The position numbers and the translations under genes were made by a program. This document shows positions 17,588 through 26,911 of a stretch of 47,037 bases of DNA, piece after piece (positions within the stretch are counted from its first letter, which is position 1; every line of letters starts with the position of its first letter). The DNA comes from an uncultured Acetobacteraceae bacterium (GTDB lineage: Bacteria > Pseudomonadota > Alphaproteobacteria > Acetobacterales > Acetobacteraceae), in the NCBI GenBank assembly GCA_937873095.1, contig CALMVI010000078.1, forward strand, positions 1 to 47,037, in the 5' to 3' direction. The notes beneath the pieces are model-generated. The model worked only from the letters and a program-made list of their open reading frames with translations, had not been told where the DNA came from and ran no database searches.

Positions 17588-19738
17588 CTACCCGTGGAAG
17601 CTCAGCAGCGTGCCGGCGCCGTGGTCGGCCGACAAACTGAAACTGCTGCTGGTGACGCTGCCGGCGAACGTCTCGCGTCCCAGCACGGTCCCTGATCCGT
17701 CGAACAGCGTCAGCACGTGCCCCGACAGGCTGTCGGAGGCGACGTGCCTGCCGGTGAAATCCAGCGCATCCCCCGTTGTCCAGCCGGTGATCGTCCCCGA
17801 GATCAGCCCGACGCCCGCCGCGGTGAACGTGCCGTTGGCGCCGAACACCAGACCCACTGTCGAAGCCTCGCCCTGCGTCAGGACGATGTCGCCATTGGCC
17901 ACGCTCAGCAGTCCCGTGCCGTTGACCGGACCGAGGCAGGTCATGGTTCCGCCATTCGTGCCGATGCGGCCGAGATCGACGATGTTGCCTGCGCCCAGCA
18001 CGCCCTGGCCGATGATGGTGGATCCGGCCGCGAGCGTCAGCCCGTTGCTGACCGAAAGCGTGCCGCCCTGGCTCAGCACCACGGCGCCATGCACGGACGC
18101 CCCGCCGAACACCGAGAGCTTGCCGCCGGCAACGTCGATCGTCGCAGCGCCTGCGGTCGCGACCCCCTGGCCTGCCGTGCCGACCAGCAGCCCGCCCGCC
18201 GACAGGTGGGATCCTGTGCCGAGCGTCACGGTGCCGGTCGTGCCGACGGTCAGGAGTTGTGTCGTGAGCACGTCGCTGCTGCCGGCCAGCGACAGGCTGC
18301 CGAGGTTGGCTCCGGCGCCGCCCACCACGACCGACCCGGCACTGACCGTACCGCCACCAGACACGGCGAGCGCTCCAGCGCCGTGCGGCGCAATTTCGAG
18401 CGCCCCCGCAACGGACCAATCCGAACCGTTCAGAACGCTGACCATCGAAGTCAGGCCGCGGCCCGACTGGACGACAGCATCGGGCACTGTCTGCCCGGAC
18501 GAAGCGGCTACATGAACCGCCGCACCGTTGCTGATGGTCAGCGTCCCTGCGTCGGCAGCCCCGACCAGCATCTGCCCCGTTCCGTTCAGCACAGAGCCTG
18601 CTCCATCGACGGTCAGCGCGAATCCGGTTGCCCCGTCGATCGCCACCCCCGGCGCGTCGGCAGAAGCTGACGTCAGCGTCACCTGCGCGCCTTTCTCGGT
18701 GACGGTGTTCCCCTCCGTTTCGAGCAAGCCACCGCCGAGCCGCAATGCCGTTTGGGGCCCTGTAACGTCCAGCAGCCCGACTTCGACGCTCAGGGCCGCG
18801 CCGGCAGACTCAGCGCCTCGGTCGGTCACCGAGAGTGTGCCACCGTCCGAGACGGTGAGCACACCCTCGCGGATGCTGGCCTGTCCTTCGACCAGCGCGT
18901 GGCCACCGTCGATGCTGTCGCTACCGGAAAGGAATAATACCTGGCCGCCTTCGGCATTGCCAACGACCAGGGTGGAGCCGGAAGCGACCGACAGGGCTCC
19001 GAACACCTCCTCGAAGTTGAGCGGGCCGACAGTGCTGCCGATCTTCGAGACATCCGTTTCACCGACGATGATGCCGGCACTCCCCACGGTGAGCGTACCG
19101 CTCACGTCCAGCACCGCATCATCCTGCAGCGACACCGTGCCGGGCTCCAGCGTCATGTTGCCGTCAACCGCCCAATGCGCGCCCGTCAGGCCTGCTTCGG
19201 CGGAGACGAGCACTGCATCACCGGCGGCCGAGTAGCTGGTGACCCACGCGCCGGCCGAAGCGGTGAACGTTCCGGCCGTGTCTCCATTGTCGGGAAAGTC
19301 CCCGATGAGGAAGGTGCCGGCTGTGTTCAGCACGCCGCCGGATATCGTCAGCATGCCGCCGTCGTTGACCTGCACCGCAGTGCCCGAAACAGAGGACGCG
19401 TTGAGGACGCCGCCGTCCTGCAGCAGCGTGCCGCCATCGATGGTCACCGTGTCGGCGTTCAGGGTCGCGCCGCCGCTGAGCGCCAGCTGCCCGTCCACTT
19501 CGACGTGGGATACGCCCAGCGTGGCGCCGATTGCGTAGCCGGGGCCGGACGTGTTCGACACCGTCAGCGAGGCAAGGCCGGTCGCCGCGCCGTCGATCGT
19601 GCCGGACCCGGTCAGCTCCACGAGGTCGCCCGCGCCTGGCGGCGATGCGGCGGTGACGCCGTCGGTCACGTCGAACCAGTTGGCGGCCACCCCGAACGCA
19701 GTGGATGTGCCGCCCTGCCAGGAATACGTCTTGCCCAT
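17588..19738 (-). CDS. Beta-strand-repeat (adhesin-like) protein, paralogue A
   Basis: A 716-aa protein made almost wholly of short Gly/Ser/Thr/Val-rich strands with recurring units such as GGTLSVS, GSGTIDG, LTVGTTGTVTLGTGSHLSAGG, the pattern of extended beta-helix or beta-solenoid surface proteins. The N-terminus (YSWQGGTSTAFGVAANWFDV) recalls the tryptophan-containing start of such repeat proteins. There is no signal peptide and no autotransporter barrel, so a type I or other route would be needed if it is exported; no RTX nonapeptides are seen. Its N-terminal ~75 residues and C-terminal ~230 residues are strongly similar to the protein encoded at 21945-24335. Function unknown, probably surface or matrix. 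Confidence 0.75.
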   Translation of the reverse strand: MGKTYSWQGGTSTAFGVAANWFDVTDGVTAASPPGAGDLVELTGSGTIDGAATGLASLTVSNTSGPGYAIGATLGVSHVEVDGQLALSGGATLNADTVTIDGGTLLQDGGVLNASSVSGTAVQVNDGGMLTISGGVLNTAGTFLIGDFPDNGDTAGTFTASAGAWVTSYSAAGDAVLVSAEAGLTGAHWAVDGNMTLEPGTVSLQDDAVLDVSGTLTVGSAGIIVGETDVSKIGSTVGPLNFEEVFGALSVASGSTLVVGNAEGGQVLFLSGSDSIDGGHALVEGQASIREGVLTVSDGGTLSVTDRGAESAGAALSVEVGLLDVTGPQTALRLGGGLLETEGNTVTEKGAQVTLTSASADAPGVAIDGATGFALTVDGAGSVLNGTGQMLVGAADAGTLTISNGAAVHVAASSGQTVPDAVVQSGRGLTSMVSVLNGSDWSVAGALEIAPHGAGALAVSGGGTVSAGSVVVGGAGANLGSLSLAGSSDVLTTQLLTVGTTGTVTLGTGSHLSAGGLLVGTAGQGVATAGAATIDVAGGKLSVFGGASVHGAVVLSQGGTLSVSNGLTLAAGSTIIGQGVLGAGNIVDLGRIGTNGGTMTCLGPVNGTGLLSVANGDIVLTQGEASTVGLVFGANGTFTAAGVGLISGTITGWTTGDALDFTGRHVASDSLSGHVLTLFDGSGTVLGRETFAGSVTSSSFSLSADHGAGTLLSFHG

Positions 19739-19864
19739 GAGCCGCCTGCCCCGATCCGAAACGCGCCCGCAATGGGTGCAGCGGTTCACGGGAAAGTCAA
19801 CGCGCAGCAAACGCCTCGTTTACCGGCCGGCCGCAATTTGCGACGGCGTTTTGCGGGTGAAATC

Positions 19865-21886
19865 ATGTCGTTCAAGGTCGCGCAATCTGGCGCAGTCGTT
19901 TCCGGCGGCGCGTCGGTCGCGCTCTCCCAGCTGTTCTCGGCGTCGGGCGGGGGCAACCCGGCCTACCTTGTCGTCTGCGCGCTGGACCGCGACGAGTACA
20001 CGGCCGCGTCCACCGGCAGCACCGGCAGCCTGAACGGCAATGGCCAGACGCTCGCCCTGGCGCCGGTGGACGGGGACGGACGGGGCGCCGGCATCGTCTA
20101 TGCCTGGCAGGCGTCGACCGGGCAGTACGTCAACGCCACCTACGGCACGTTGTCCCAGCTCAGCTACACGGCATCGACCAGCGCGCAGGACGTGACCAGC
20201 CTCTCGCTGTTCGGCGCCGGCTCGCTCGCCCAGGCCACCACCTATGCCAACAACGCGTTCGCCCTGATCCAGACGGACGCCGCGGGCTATCTCGGCTCGG
20301 CCACCGTGGTCGCGAACCCGGCCAACGCCGCCTCCCTGCCCGCCATGCCGCCTGCAGCGGCCACGCCAGACAGCATCGCCGCGACCGCGCTCAGCTTCGT
20401 GGGCGACGCCTGGAACATGGACGGCTGCTGGGTGCTGGCCAGCACCATTGCGGCCGAGGCGGGCGCCGCCCTGCCCATCCAGTCCACGCTGGTCGACGTG
20501 CCCGGACAGTCCAACGGCGAGTGGACCGTGCTCTATAACGGGCCGGCGTCGGCCAGCGCCAACTGGCAGAGCCTGGTCGGCACCGGGGACGTGGTCTGCT
20601 TCGGCCAGGGCAGCGGCGGACACATCACCACCTGCGTCAGCGGCGCAGGCGCGACGGCGCGGCTCGTCGACAACATCACCTATGTCGACAGCAGCGGCAC
20701 CATCGTGAACCTGGCTCATGACGGCTCGCCGGACGACGTGCTGGTGTCGGCGCCGCACCCCGCCAGCCAGGAATGGGCGGGGCTGAACGCCGCCGACGTG
20801 GTGATCTACGCGCTGGGCGTGCCAGAACTCACCCCGGTGCGCCCCGCGGTGGCCGATGTCGCAGGCACGGCCCTGACGCTATCCGGCCTGGTCACCGCCA
20901 GCGACCCCAGCCACCGCAGCGTGCTGCAGTACCAGGTGTATGACAGCCTGAACGGCGGCAGTTTCCTGTCGGGCGGCGCGGTGCAGACGGCCCATTCGGC
21001 GGCGTCCGCGCTGAGTGTTGCCAGCCTTGGCAGCGTCAGCCTGACCGACACCCAGGCGGGCACCGACACGCTGGAGGTCCGCGCCTATGACGGCGCCTAC
21101 TGGGGCGACTGGCAGGCGGTCAGCGTTTCGGTAACCGCGCCCGTGCTGCTGCCGCCCAGGATGGTGGCCCAGATGCCGGACCAGGTGTGGCAGCAGGGCA
21201 GCCATCTCAGCCTGACGCTGCCGGTGCTGTTTTCCGACCCGCAGCAGCAGGCGCTGCGCTACGCCGTTTCGGGTGCGGGCGGCGCTGCCCTGCCGTCCTG
21301 GCTGCGTTTCGATCCGGCCACCCGCACGCTATCGGGCGTCGTGCCGTCGGGCGGCATCGCCGCCTTCGCCATCACGGTGACCGCGACCGACACGTCCGGC
21401 CTGTCTGGGTCGGAGGTGTTCCACGCCTCCATCGCCGCCAAGCCGCCGCTGCTCGCGCACCAGACGCCGGCACAGATCTGGACCGAAGGCGGCAGCATCG
21501 CCTTCGCGCTGCCGGCAAGCACCTTCGCCGATCCGCAGGGCCAGGCCTTGAGCCTGCGCGCCACCCAGGCCAGCGGCGCGGCGCTGCCCGGCTGGCTGAG
21601 CTTCAATCCGGCCAGCGCCACTTTCCTGGGCACCGCGCCCGCCACGGTGCAGACCCTTTCCTTGCGGGTGACGGCGACCGATAGCAGCGGGCTGTCGGCG
21701 GCGGACACGTTCGGCGTCTCGGTCCGCGCCCCTGCCAACGCCGGCCTGAGCCTGGCCGACTGGCAGCCTGCCGACATCCTGCTGCACTGGGCGCCGCAAC
21801 CGACCGAACCGGGGGCGACCTACGCCCTCGAACGGCACGTCGCCCCGATGCCGGTGCTGCCGCTGCCGCACGGGTGGCATGGGTGA
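19865..21886 (+). CDS. NlpC/P60-like Cys/His domain protein with two cadherin-like (He-PIG/CADG) domains
   Basis: A 673-aa protein. An N-terminal ~165 residues resemble no family I can name. Residues ~170-275 look like an NlpC/P60-type cysteine peptidase or amidase core, with DGCWVLASTIAAEAG (C188) and GDVVCF...GGHITTCV (H253). After ~290 come a Ser/Thr-rich beta region and two dystroglycan/cadherin-like modules (~415-510 and ~512-610), each starting near a PPxxxxQ and carrying LPSWL(R/S)F and ITVTATD(T/S)SGLS. No signal peptide is visible. It is divergent from paralogue A (126 bases apart) and convergent with paralogue B. The catalytic assignment is inferred; activity is uncertain. Confidence 0.65.
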   Translation: MSFKVAQSGAVVSGGASVALSQLFSASGGGNPAYLVVCALDRDEYTAASTGSTGSLNGNGQTLALAPVDGDGRGAGIVYAWQASTGQYVNATYGTLSQLSYTASTSAQDVTSLSLFGAGSLAQATTYANNAFALIQTDAAGYLGSATVVANPANAASLPAMPPAAATPDSIAATALSFVGDAWNMDGCWVLASTIAAEAGAALPIQSTLVDVPGQSNGEWTVLYNGPASASANWQSLVGTGDVVCFGQGSGGHITTCVSGAGATARLVDNITYVDSSGTIVNLAHDGSPDDVLVSAPHPASQEWAGLNAADVVIYALGVPELTPVRPAVADVAGTALTLSGLVTASDPSHRSVLQYQVYDSLNGGSFLSGGAVQTAHSAASALSVASLGSVSLTDTQAGTDTLEVRAYDGAYWGDWQAVSVSVTAPVLLPPRMVAQMPDQVWQQGSHLSLTLPVLFSDPQQQALRYAVSGAGGAALPSWLRFDPATRTLSGVVPSGGIAAFAITVTATDTSGLSGSEVFHASIAAKPPLLAHQTPAQIWTEGGSIAFALPASTFADPQGQALSLRATQASGAALPGWLSFNPASATFLGTAPATVQTLSLRVTATDSSGLSAADTFGVSVRAPANAGLSLADWQPADILLHWAPQPTEPGATYALERHVAPMPVLPLPHGWHG

Positions 21887-21944
21887 GCAAGGCCAGGGCC
21901 GCCATGCGCTAGCGTGCGTCGCACGACGCCCCTGGCCTTTACCG

Positions 21945-24335
21945 TCAACTGTGAAAGCTCAGCATGGTGCCAGTGCCGTGGTCGGCCGAAAGCGAGAAGT
22001 TGCTGCTGGTGTAGCTGCCGGCAAACGCCTCACGGCCCAGCACGCTGCCCGAGCCGTCGAACAGCGTCAGCACGTGGTTGGAGAAACTGTCCGACACGGC
22101 GCGCAGGCCGGTCAGGTCGAACGCGTCCCCGGTGGTCCAGCCGGTGACGCCGCCTGATGCCATGCCCAGGCCCGCCACGGTGATGGTGCCGTTGGCGCCG
22201 AACACCATGCCGACGGTCGCGGCCTCGCCATGGGTCAGTATCATGTCGCCGCCGCCCGCCACGCTGAGCAGCCCGGTCCCGTTCACCGGTCCCAGGCAGG
22301 TCATGGTGCCGCTGCCGCAGCCGATGCGCCCGAGATCGGCGATGTTGCCGGCGCTCAGCACGCCCTGGCCGATGATCGTCGAGCCTGCGGCCAGGGTCAG
22401 CGTGTTGCTGACCGACAGCGTGCCGCCCTGGCTGAGCACCACGGCGCCGTGCAGGGCGGCACCGCCGAACACCGCCAGCTTGCCGCCCGCGATGGCGAGC
22501 GAGCCAGAGCTGGCCGGGACGGACCCGTTCGCCGCCGCACCGAGCAGCAGCCCGCCCGCCGAGAGGTGGGAGCCTGCGCCGAGCGTGACCGTGCCGCCGC
22601 CGCTGACGGTGAGCAGCCCGGTGCTGAGAACGTCGCCCGCGCCGGCGAGCGACACGGCGCTCTGGACGGTGCCGGTGCCGCCGACCGAGACGAGCCCGGC
22701 CGTGACCGTGCCGGCCGACGACACGAGAAGCGATCCGGAGCCATGCTGGCCGATTGCCAGCAGCCCGCGCGTGGTCAGCGCCGCGCCCGACACCGCCAGC
22801 GTGCCGCCATCGGTCACCTGCGCCGCGGTGCCGGAGGAGGAGGACAGGGCGAACACGCCGCCGTCGATGGCCGCCGTGCTGAGCGCGTCCGAGACCAGCA
22901 TTCCGCCGGTCGCGGTCAGCGAGGCGGCGCCGGAGACCGTCAGCGTTCCGCCGTCCCTGACGCCCAGTACGGCCCCGACCGCGACGGTTGCGCCGGCGAT
23001 GGCGATGGCGCCGCCGATTGTGCCGAACCCGTCATTGGCAGGATCGGTGCCGATGGCGGCGTGCGCGCCGGCGCCGAAGGCGATGCTGCTGCCGGCGAAC
23101 CCGACCAGGCTGCCTGCATCGAAGACGGCGCCCGTGCCGGCCGCGCTTACGCTGTTGACGCCGCCCGCGATGCTCTGGTCGACCGACACGGTCTGCCCCG
23201 CGCCGTTCCACACGCCGCCGGCGCCCACCGTGATGGCGTTGGTGCCGCCGCCCGCGCCGAGCTCGGTGTAGTCCTGCACGTTCAGGGTCTCGTGGCTGAT
23301 GGCCAGGCTGCCGTTGCCGCCGCCGGTGCCAAGACTGAGGTAGCCGATCGTCCCCGATCCCGATCCCGCCGCGTAGGCGGTCATCTGCAGGGTGCCGTTG
23401 CCGGCGCCGCCGATGACGACCGTTCCGGCCGTCCAGGACTCGCTGGCACCCAGCGCCAGCGTGCCGGATGCACCCGCGGAGACGCCCAGCGTGGCGCTGT
23501 CGGTGCTCAGCGTGCCGCCGCCTGCGACCACGTCGCCCTGGCCGGTGTCGCCGATCAGCATGCCGCCCGACACCGTCATCGTGGCACCCAGCGACACCAG
23601 CGTGCCCTGGCCCGCGACGGAGGCGCCGGGCGCGGTGGTTCCGAGCACGAGGCCGGGGCCGCTGGTGAAGCTGTCCGCCTCGAGCTGCGCGCCCTGGCCG
23701 AGCGCCAGCGAGCCCTGGCCGGACACGCCGAGCGCCAGCCCGCCATACAGCGTGGCGCTGCCGCCGCTGCCGATGGCCATGGCGCCCCGACCGCCCTGCA
23801 TGCCGACCGCCAGCTGCCCGCCCATGTCGCAGGCGAGCGTTCCGCCCGCCACCAGCAGCGTGCCGGCTTGGCCGGTGCCGATCCCGACCTGCACGCCGCC
23901 GCCGGCGGTGTAGACGGACGCGCCGGCCTCGATCTGCAGGCTGGAGACGAGCCCGGCGGAGCCGGAAACCGAGATCTGCAGCGCGTCGGCGCCGGCGCTG
24001 AGCGCGCTGCCCGACTGCATGACCAGCAAACCGCCATCCACGCCCAGAGTGTCGGCCGTGACGCCCGATCCGTCGGTCAGCGCCAGCGTGCCGCCGACCT
24101 CGATCGACGAGACGTCCAGCGTGGCGCCGAGCGCGTAGCCGCCGGAGGTGGTGGCCGAGACGGAGAGCGCGGACAGCCCGGTGGCGGTGCCGTCGATCGT
24201 TCCGGACCCGGTCAGCTGCACCGCGTCCCCTGCGCCGGGCGGCGAGGTGGCCGGAGTGGCGTCGGTGACGTCGAACCAGTTCGACGCGTCGCTGAAATCG
24301 GTGGAGGTGGCGCCTAGCCAGGAATAAAGCGTCAT
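21945..24335 (-). CDS. Beta-strand-repeat (adhesin-like) protein, paralogue B
   Basis: A 796-aa relative of the protein at 17588-19738. It shares the N-terminal WFDVTD...SPPGAGD..LTGSGTIDG block and the C-terminal ~230 residues, ending in the common FSLSADHG(T/A)GT(M/L)LSFH tail, while the middle is a different set of Gly/Ala/Thr-rich strands. No signal peptide or barrel domain is visible. The conserved C-terminus could be a secretion signal or a capping domain; this is inference. Together with paralogue A it encloses the Cys/His-cadherin gene on the opposite strand. Confidence 0.75.
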   Translation of the reverse strand: MTLYSWLGATSTDFSDASNWFDVTDATPATSPPGAGDAVQLTGSGTIDGTATGLSALSVSATTSGGYALGATLDVSSIEVGGTLALTDGSGVTADTLGVDGGLLVMQSGSALSAGADALQISVSGSAGLVSSLQIEAGASVYTAGGGVQVGIGTGQAGTLLVAGGTLACDMGGQLAVGMQGGRGAMAIGSGGSATLYGGLALGVSGQGSLALGQGAQLEADSFTSGPGLVLGTTAPGASVAGQGTLVSLGATMTVSGGMLIGDTGQGDVVAGGGTLSTDSATLGVSAGASGTLALGASESWTAGTVVIGGAGNGTLQMTAYAAGSGSGTIGYLSLGTGGGNGSLAISHETLNVQDYTELGAGGGTNAITVGAGGVWNGAGQTVSVDQSIAGGVNSVSAAGTGAVFDAGSLVGFAGSSIAFGAGAHAAIGTDPANDGFGTIGGAIAIAGATVAVGAVLGVRDGGTLTVSGAASLTATGGMLVSDALSTAAIDGGVFALSSSSGTAAQVTDGGTLAVSGAALTTRGLLAIGQHGSGSLLVSSAGTVTAGLVSVGGTGTVQSAVSLAGAGDVLSTGLLTVSGGGTVTLGAGSHLSAGGLLLGAAANGSVPASSGSLAIAGGKLAVFGGAALHGAVVLSQGGTLSVSNTLTLAAGSTIIGQGVLSAGNIADLGRIGCGSGTMTCLGPVNGTGLLSVAGGGDMILTHGEAATVGMVFGANGTITVAGLGMASGGVTGWTTGDAFDLTGLRAVSDSFSNHVLTLFDGSGSVLGREAFAGSYTSSNFSLSADHGTGTMLSFHS

Positions 24336-24482
24336 GCCTTCTCATTACATAAACGGAACAGGTTTCGCAACAGGGCAGCGGGCAGCAGTGGCAGCCCGTC
24401 CGATTTGCGCGATTCGCCCGCGGCGCTAGATTGCCCGCGACACGACCGCCGGACTTGCCCGGCCTGCCGGGAAACCCATCCG

Positions 24483-25607
24483 ATGAAGCTCAAGGCCGAC
24501 CGCGCGACGCTGCTCAAGGCCCTGGGGCACATCCAGAGCGTGGCCGAGAAGCGCAACACCATCCCGATCCTGGCCAACGTGCTGATTGCGGTAAGGGACG
24601 GCCGTCTTGCCTTCACCGCCACCGACATGGAGATCGCGGTCGTGGAGGACGTCGCTGCCACGACGACGCGCAACGGTGCCACGACCGCGCCGGCGGCGAC
24701 GATCTACGACATCGTCCGCAAGCTGCCCGACGGCGCCGAGGTGGAGCTGGACCACCCGGGCGGCGACGCGCAGCTCGCCTTGCGGGCCGGGCGGTTCGCG
24801 ACCTCGCTGCTGGTGCTGCCGGTGGAGGATTTCCCCAGCATGACCGCGGGCCAGCTGCCGCACCGCTTCCACCTCCCGGCCCTCACGCTGCGCGGCCTGA
24901 TCGACCGCACGCGCTTTGCCATCAGCACCGAGGAGACGCGCTACTACCTCAACGGCATCTACCTGCACGCCGTCGAAAGCGACGGGCACAGACGGTTGCG
25001 CGCGGTCGCCACCGACGGGCACCGGCTGGCGCGCGTGGAGGAGGATCTGCCCGAGGGGGCCGGGGCGATGCCGGGCGTCATCGTTCCGCGCAAGACGGTG
25101 GCCGAGTTGCGGAAGCTGCTTGACGAGGCGAGCGGCAGCGTCGAGGTCGGGCTGTCGGACACCCGCATCCAGTTCACCGTCGGGCCTATCACCTTGACGA
25201 GCAAGCTGATCGACGGGACGTTCCCCGAATACGACCGAGTGATCCCGCGCGACAACGACAAGGTCCTGCGCGTGGGCAAGAAGGACTTTGCCGAGGCAGT
25301 AGCCCGCGTGGCGGCGATCAGCAGCGAGCGGTCCAGGCCGGTGAAGCTGGCGTTGCAGAAGGACCTGCTGACCTTGTCGGCCGCGAGCCCCGACCAGGGC
25401 ACTGCGGTGGAGGAGCTGGACGGCGACCGCGTGCAATATGCCGCAGGGCCGCTGGAGATCGGCTTCCAGGCGCGCTACCTCAACGACATCACCGACCAGA
25501 TCACCGAACAGGTGGAGTTCCGCTTCGCCGACGGGTCCGCGCCCACCATCGTGCGCGATTCGGCCGACGAGTCCGCTCTGTACGTGTTGATGCCGATGCG
25601 GGTGTAG
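24483..25607 (+). CDS. dnaN: DNA polymerase III sliding clamp (beta subunit)
   Basis: A complete 374-aa beta clamp, the normal length, with its three repeated domains. Family landmarks include MKLKADRATLLKALGHIQSVAEKRNTIPIL-type start (first ~30 residues), FAISTEETRYYLNGI in the middle domain, ATDGHRLA (~175), the PEYDRVIP strand and the C-terminal LYVLMPMRV. The ring tethers polymerase III and other enzymes to DNA. ATG 24483 lacks a strong ribosome site. It is followed by a hairpin, not by recF, and no dnaA is near; no DnaA-box cluster is visible in the upstream 147 bases. Confidence 0.97.
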   Translation: MKLKADRATLLKALGHIQSVAEKRNTIPILANVLIAVRDGRLAFTATDMEIAVVEDVAATTTRNGATTAPAATIYDIVRKLPDGAEVELDHPGGDAQLALRAGRFATSLLVLPVEDFPSMTAGQLPHRFHLPALTLRGLIDRTRFAISTEETRYYLNGIYLHAVESDGHRRLRAVATDGHRLARVEEDLPEGAGAMPGVIVPRKTVAELRKLLDEASGSVEVGLSDTRIQFTVGPITLTSKLIDGTFPEYDRVIPRDNDKVLRVGKKDFAEAVARVAAISSERSRPVKLALQKDLLTLSAASPDQGTAVEELDGDRVQYAAGPLEIGFQARYLNDITDQITEQVEFRFADGSAPTIVRDSADESALYVLMPMRV

Positions 25608-25699
25608 GGCGGCCCTGGCCGCCCGGGGTCGCATGGGCTCAGTCGGCCGCGCGCGCCGGCTGTCGTGCCGTTTACAGTCCAAAAACCGTGTATTGCTAC

Positions 25700-25740
25700 A
25701 GCATGTTCGGTTCAAGTTGACCGAACATGCTTTACTTTTT
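25700..25740 (+). terminator. Terminator-like hairpin after dnaN (repeat-related)
   Basis: A 12-bp stem (AGCATGTTCGGT and its complement, 25700-25731) is followed by TTACTTTTTG, the form of an intrinsic terminator. The arm AGCATGTTC also occurs at 2560 within the repeat element there, so the terminator may be a domesticated repeat. Confidence 0.65.
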
Positions 25741-25865
25741 GCATGCTCTTGACTGCTGCCATGTCCTACATGCGCACCCTGCTAGGCCGTCCAGCCCCGT
25801 CGTCCGTGCCAGCCCGCCATCCAGCCTGGCTGAGGCAGGCACGCCCGCTGGACGGCTGAGCCGGG

Positions 25866-26393
25866 TCAGCTGCCCTGCAGCGCCGAGCGGGCCTGGCTGA
25901 TCGCGCCGCGGCAGCTCGGGTCGTTCTGCGCGTTCAGGTCGACCGCCTTCTGCCAGGCCATCTTGGCGCGCGACATCTTGTCGTCGCTGGCGGTCGTGGT
26001 GCCGGGATGGCTGCCGGGCGCGGTCTCCACCCCGTTGCTCTTGCCCTGCGCCGCAGCCGTCGGCTTGCCGAGCTGCTGCTGCCGGACATCGGCGTCCGAC
26101 GTCGCCACGTTGGAAGACGCGGCGTCGAGCTCCTTGGTTCCTGCCGTGCCTCCCACGCGGTTGTCGGCGGAGGTTCCTTTCTTGTCGCTCATGGCGCTCT
26201 GGCCGCCGCTCGGCGCGTTGCCCGGGTTGGAGCCGGTCAGCGTGCCTGTCGTCGCGGGGCCGAGTGCCGGGCTTTGGCTCAGCTGCCGCCCGACGGCGGC
26301 GATGTCGTCCGAACACGGCCCGGCAAACGCCGCGGCCGGGGCGAGGGCGGCGCAGCTTGCCAGGACTGCGCAGCGCACGAGGGTCAGGGTCAT
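25866..26393 (-). CDS. Exported low-complexity protein of unknown function
   Basis: A 175-aa protein with a clear signal peptide (ending ...AAAFA-GPC), two cysteines (one just after cleavage, one in NDPSCRGA), a long Gly/Ser/Asn/Thr-rich disordered middle and a helical C-terminus (MSRAKMAWQKAVDLNAQNDPS). The two cysteines could pair after export. No known family is recognised. The gene is convergent with dnaN and divergent from the B12 locus. Confidence 0.65.
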   Translation of the reverse strand: MTLTLVRCAVLASCAALAPAAAFAGPCSDDIAAVGRQLSQSPALGPATTGTLTGSNPGNAPSGGQSAMSDKKGTSADNRVGGTAGTKELDAASSNVATSDADVRQQQLGKPTAAAQGKSNGVETAPGSHPGTTTASDDKMSRAKMAWQKAVDLNAQNDPSCRGAISQARSALQGS

Positions 26394-26500
26394 GAACGAT
26401 CTCCGGTGGTTCTTGTTGGTGCCGAAACGCTCTCGCGCGACTGCGGTTTTTGCGGGTTCCCTCGTCCAAAGGGCCCATTGTTTCTTCAGGCTGTTGGGTT

Positions 26501-26552
26501 AGGCCAGGGCCCTGCCCCTGGACCCCGCTGGGGTTTGGAACGCCAGGCCCCC
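26501..26552. repeat. GC-rich dispersed repeat, copy 2
   Basis: This stretch matches 12542-12592 (shared GGCCAGGG-CTGCCC-TGGACC-GCTGGGG and CCAGGCCCC blocks). It sits between the exported protein gene and the cobalamin riboswitch. A half-element GATGCTCTAGG of the other repeat family follows at about 26590. Confidence 0.6.
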
Positions 26553-26611
26553 GATCGTGACGCGTTGGGGTGATTCCATTTGGTCGAACGATGCTCTAGG
26601 GTTGGGCCAGA

Positions 26612-26830
26612 CGATGGTGGCCCGGCAACGGGCTGAAACGGGAATGCGGTGCAGCGCCGCAGCTGCCCCCGCAACTGTAAGCTGCCCAAGCCTGTCCCAC
26701 ACAGCCATTGCCGCAGCCTGCGGCGAGAAGGCGGGGCAGGCGGTCCACCCGGCAGGGCGGACAGGCAGCGAGCCAGGAGACCGGCCAGCGTCGAGACTGC
26801 GCGCGCGCGTCGGGCGGGGTGCACCGAGGC
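26612..26830 (+). promoter_or_regulatory. Cobalamin (B12) riboswitch
   Basis: All the conserved blocks occur in order: GAAACGGGAATGCGGTGC, GCAGCTGCCCCCGCAACTGTAAG (near 26661-26685), AGCCATTG, GAGAAGGC, the B12 box GAGCCAGGAGACCGGCC (about 26770-26786) and a following GGGCGGGGTG element likely to form the kissing loop. The RNA binds adenosylcobalamin or related forms and turns the downstream gene down when B12 is plentiful. It lies about 80 bases ahead of the btuB start. The 5' and 3' limits are approximate. Confidence 0.93.
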
Positions 26831-26911
26831 AGTGGGGAAGACCCGCATGCGGCAATCGCCGTGTTGCACGCCGCCCGGCACGTGCCGGCGGCCATGTGGA
26901 GTCGTACGCCC

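Noticed and set aside
19175-19864. In-frame extension upstream of the Cys/His-cadherin protein
   Set aside because: It overlaps the 5' part of the divergent beta-repeat gene and is Arg/Gly-rich mirror sequence; ATG 19865 is preferred.
22078-24317. Long Pro/Ala- or Arg/Gly-rich frames opposite the second beta-repeat gene
   Set aside because: They are mirror translations of the repetitive Gly/Ser/Thr-rich coding strand.
17588-24335. Repeated DNA units in the beta-repeat genes considered as CRISPR or RTX repeats
   Set aside because: Units are degenerate protein-coding repeats without regular spacers, and the calcium-binding GGxGxDxUx nonapeptide is absent.
24336-24482. Possible replication origin next to dnaN
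   Set aside because: No DnaA-box cluster or AT-rich unwinding region is visible, and dnaA is not nearby.
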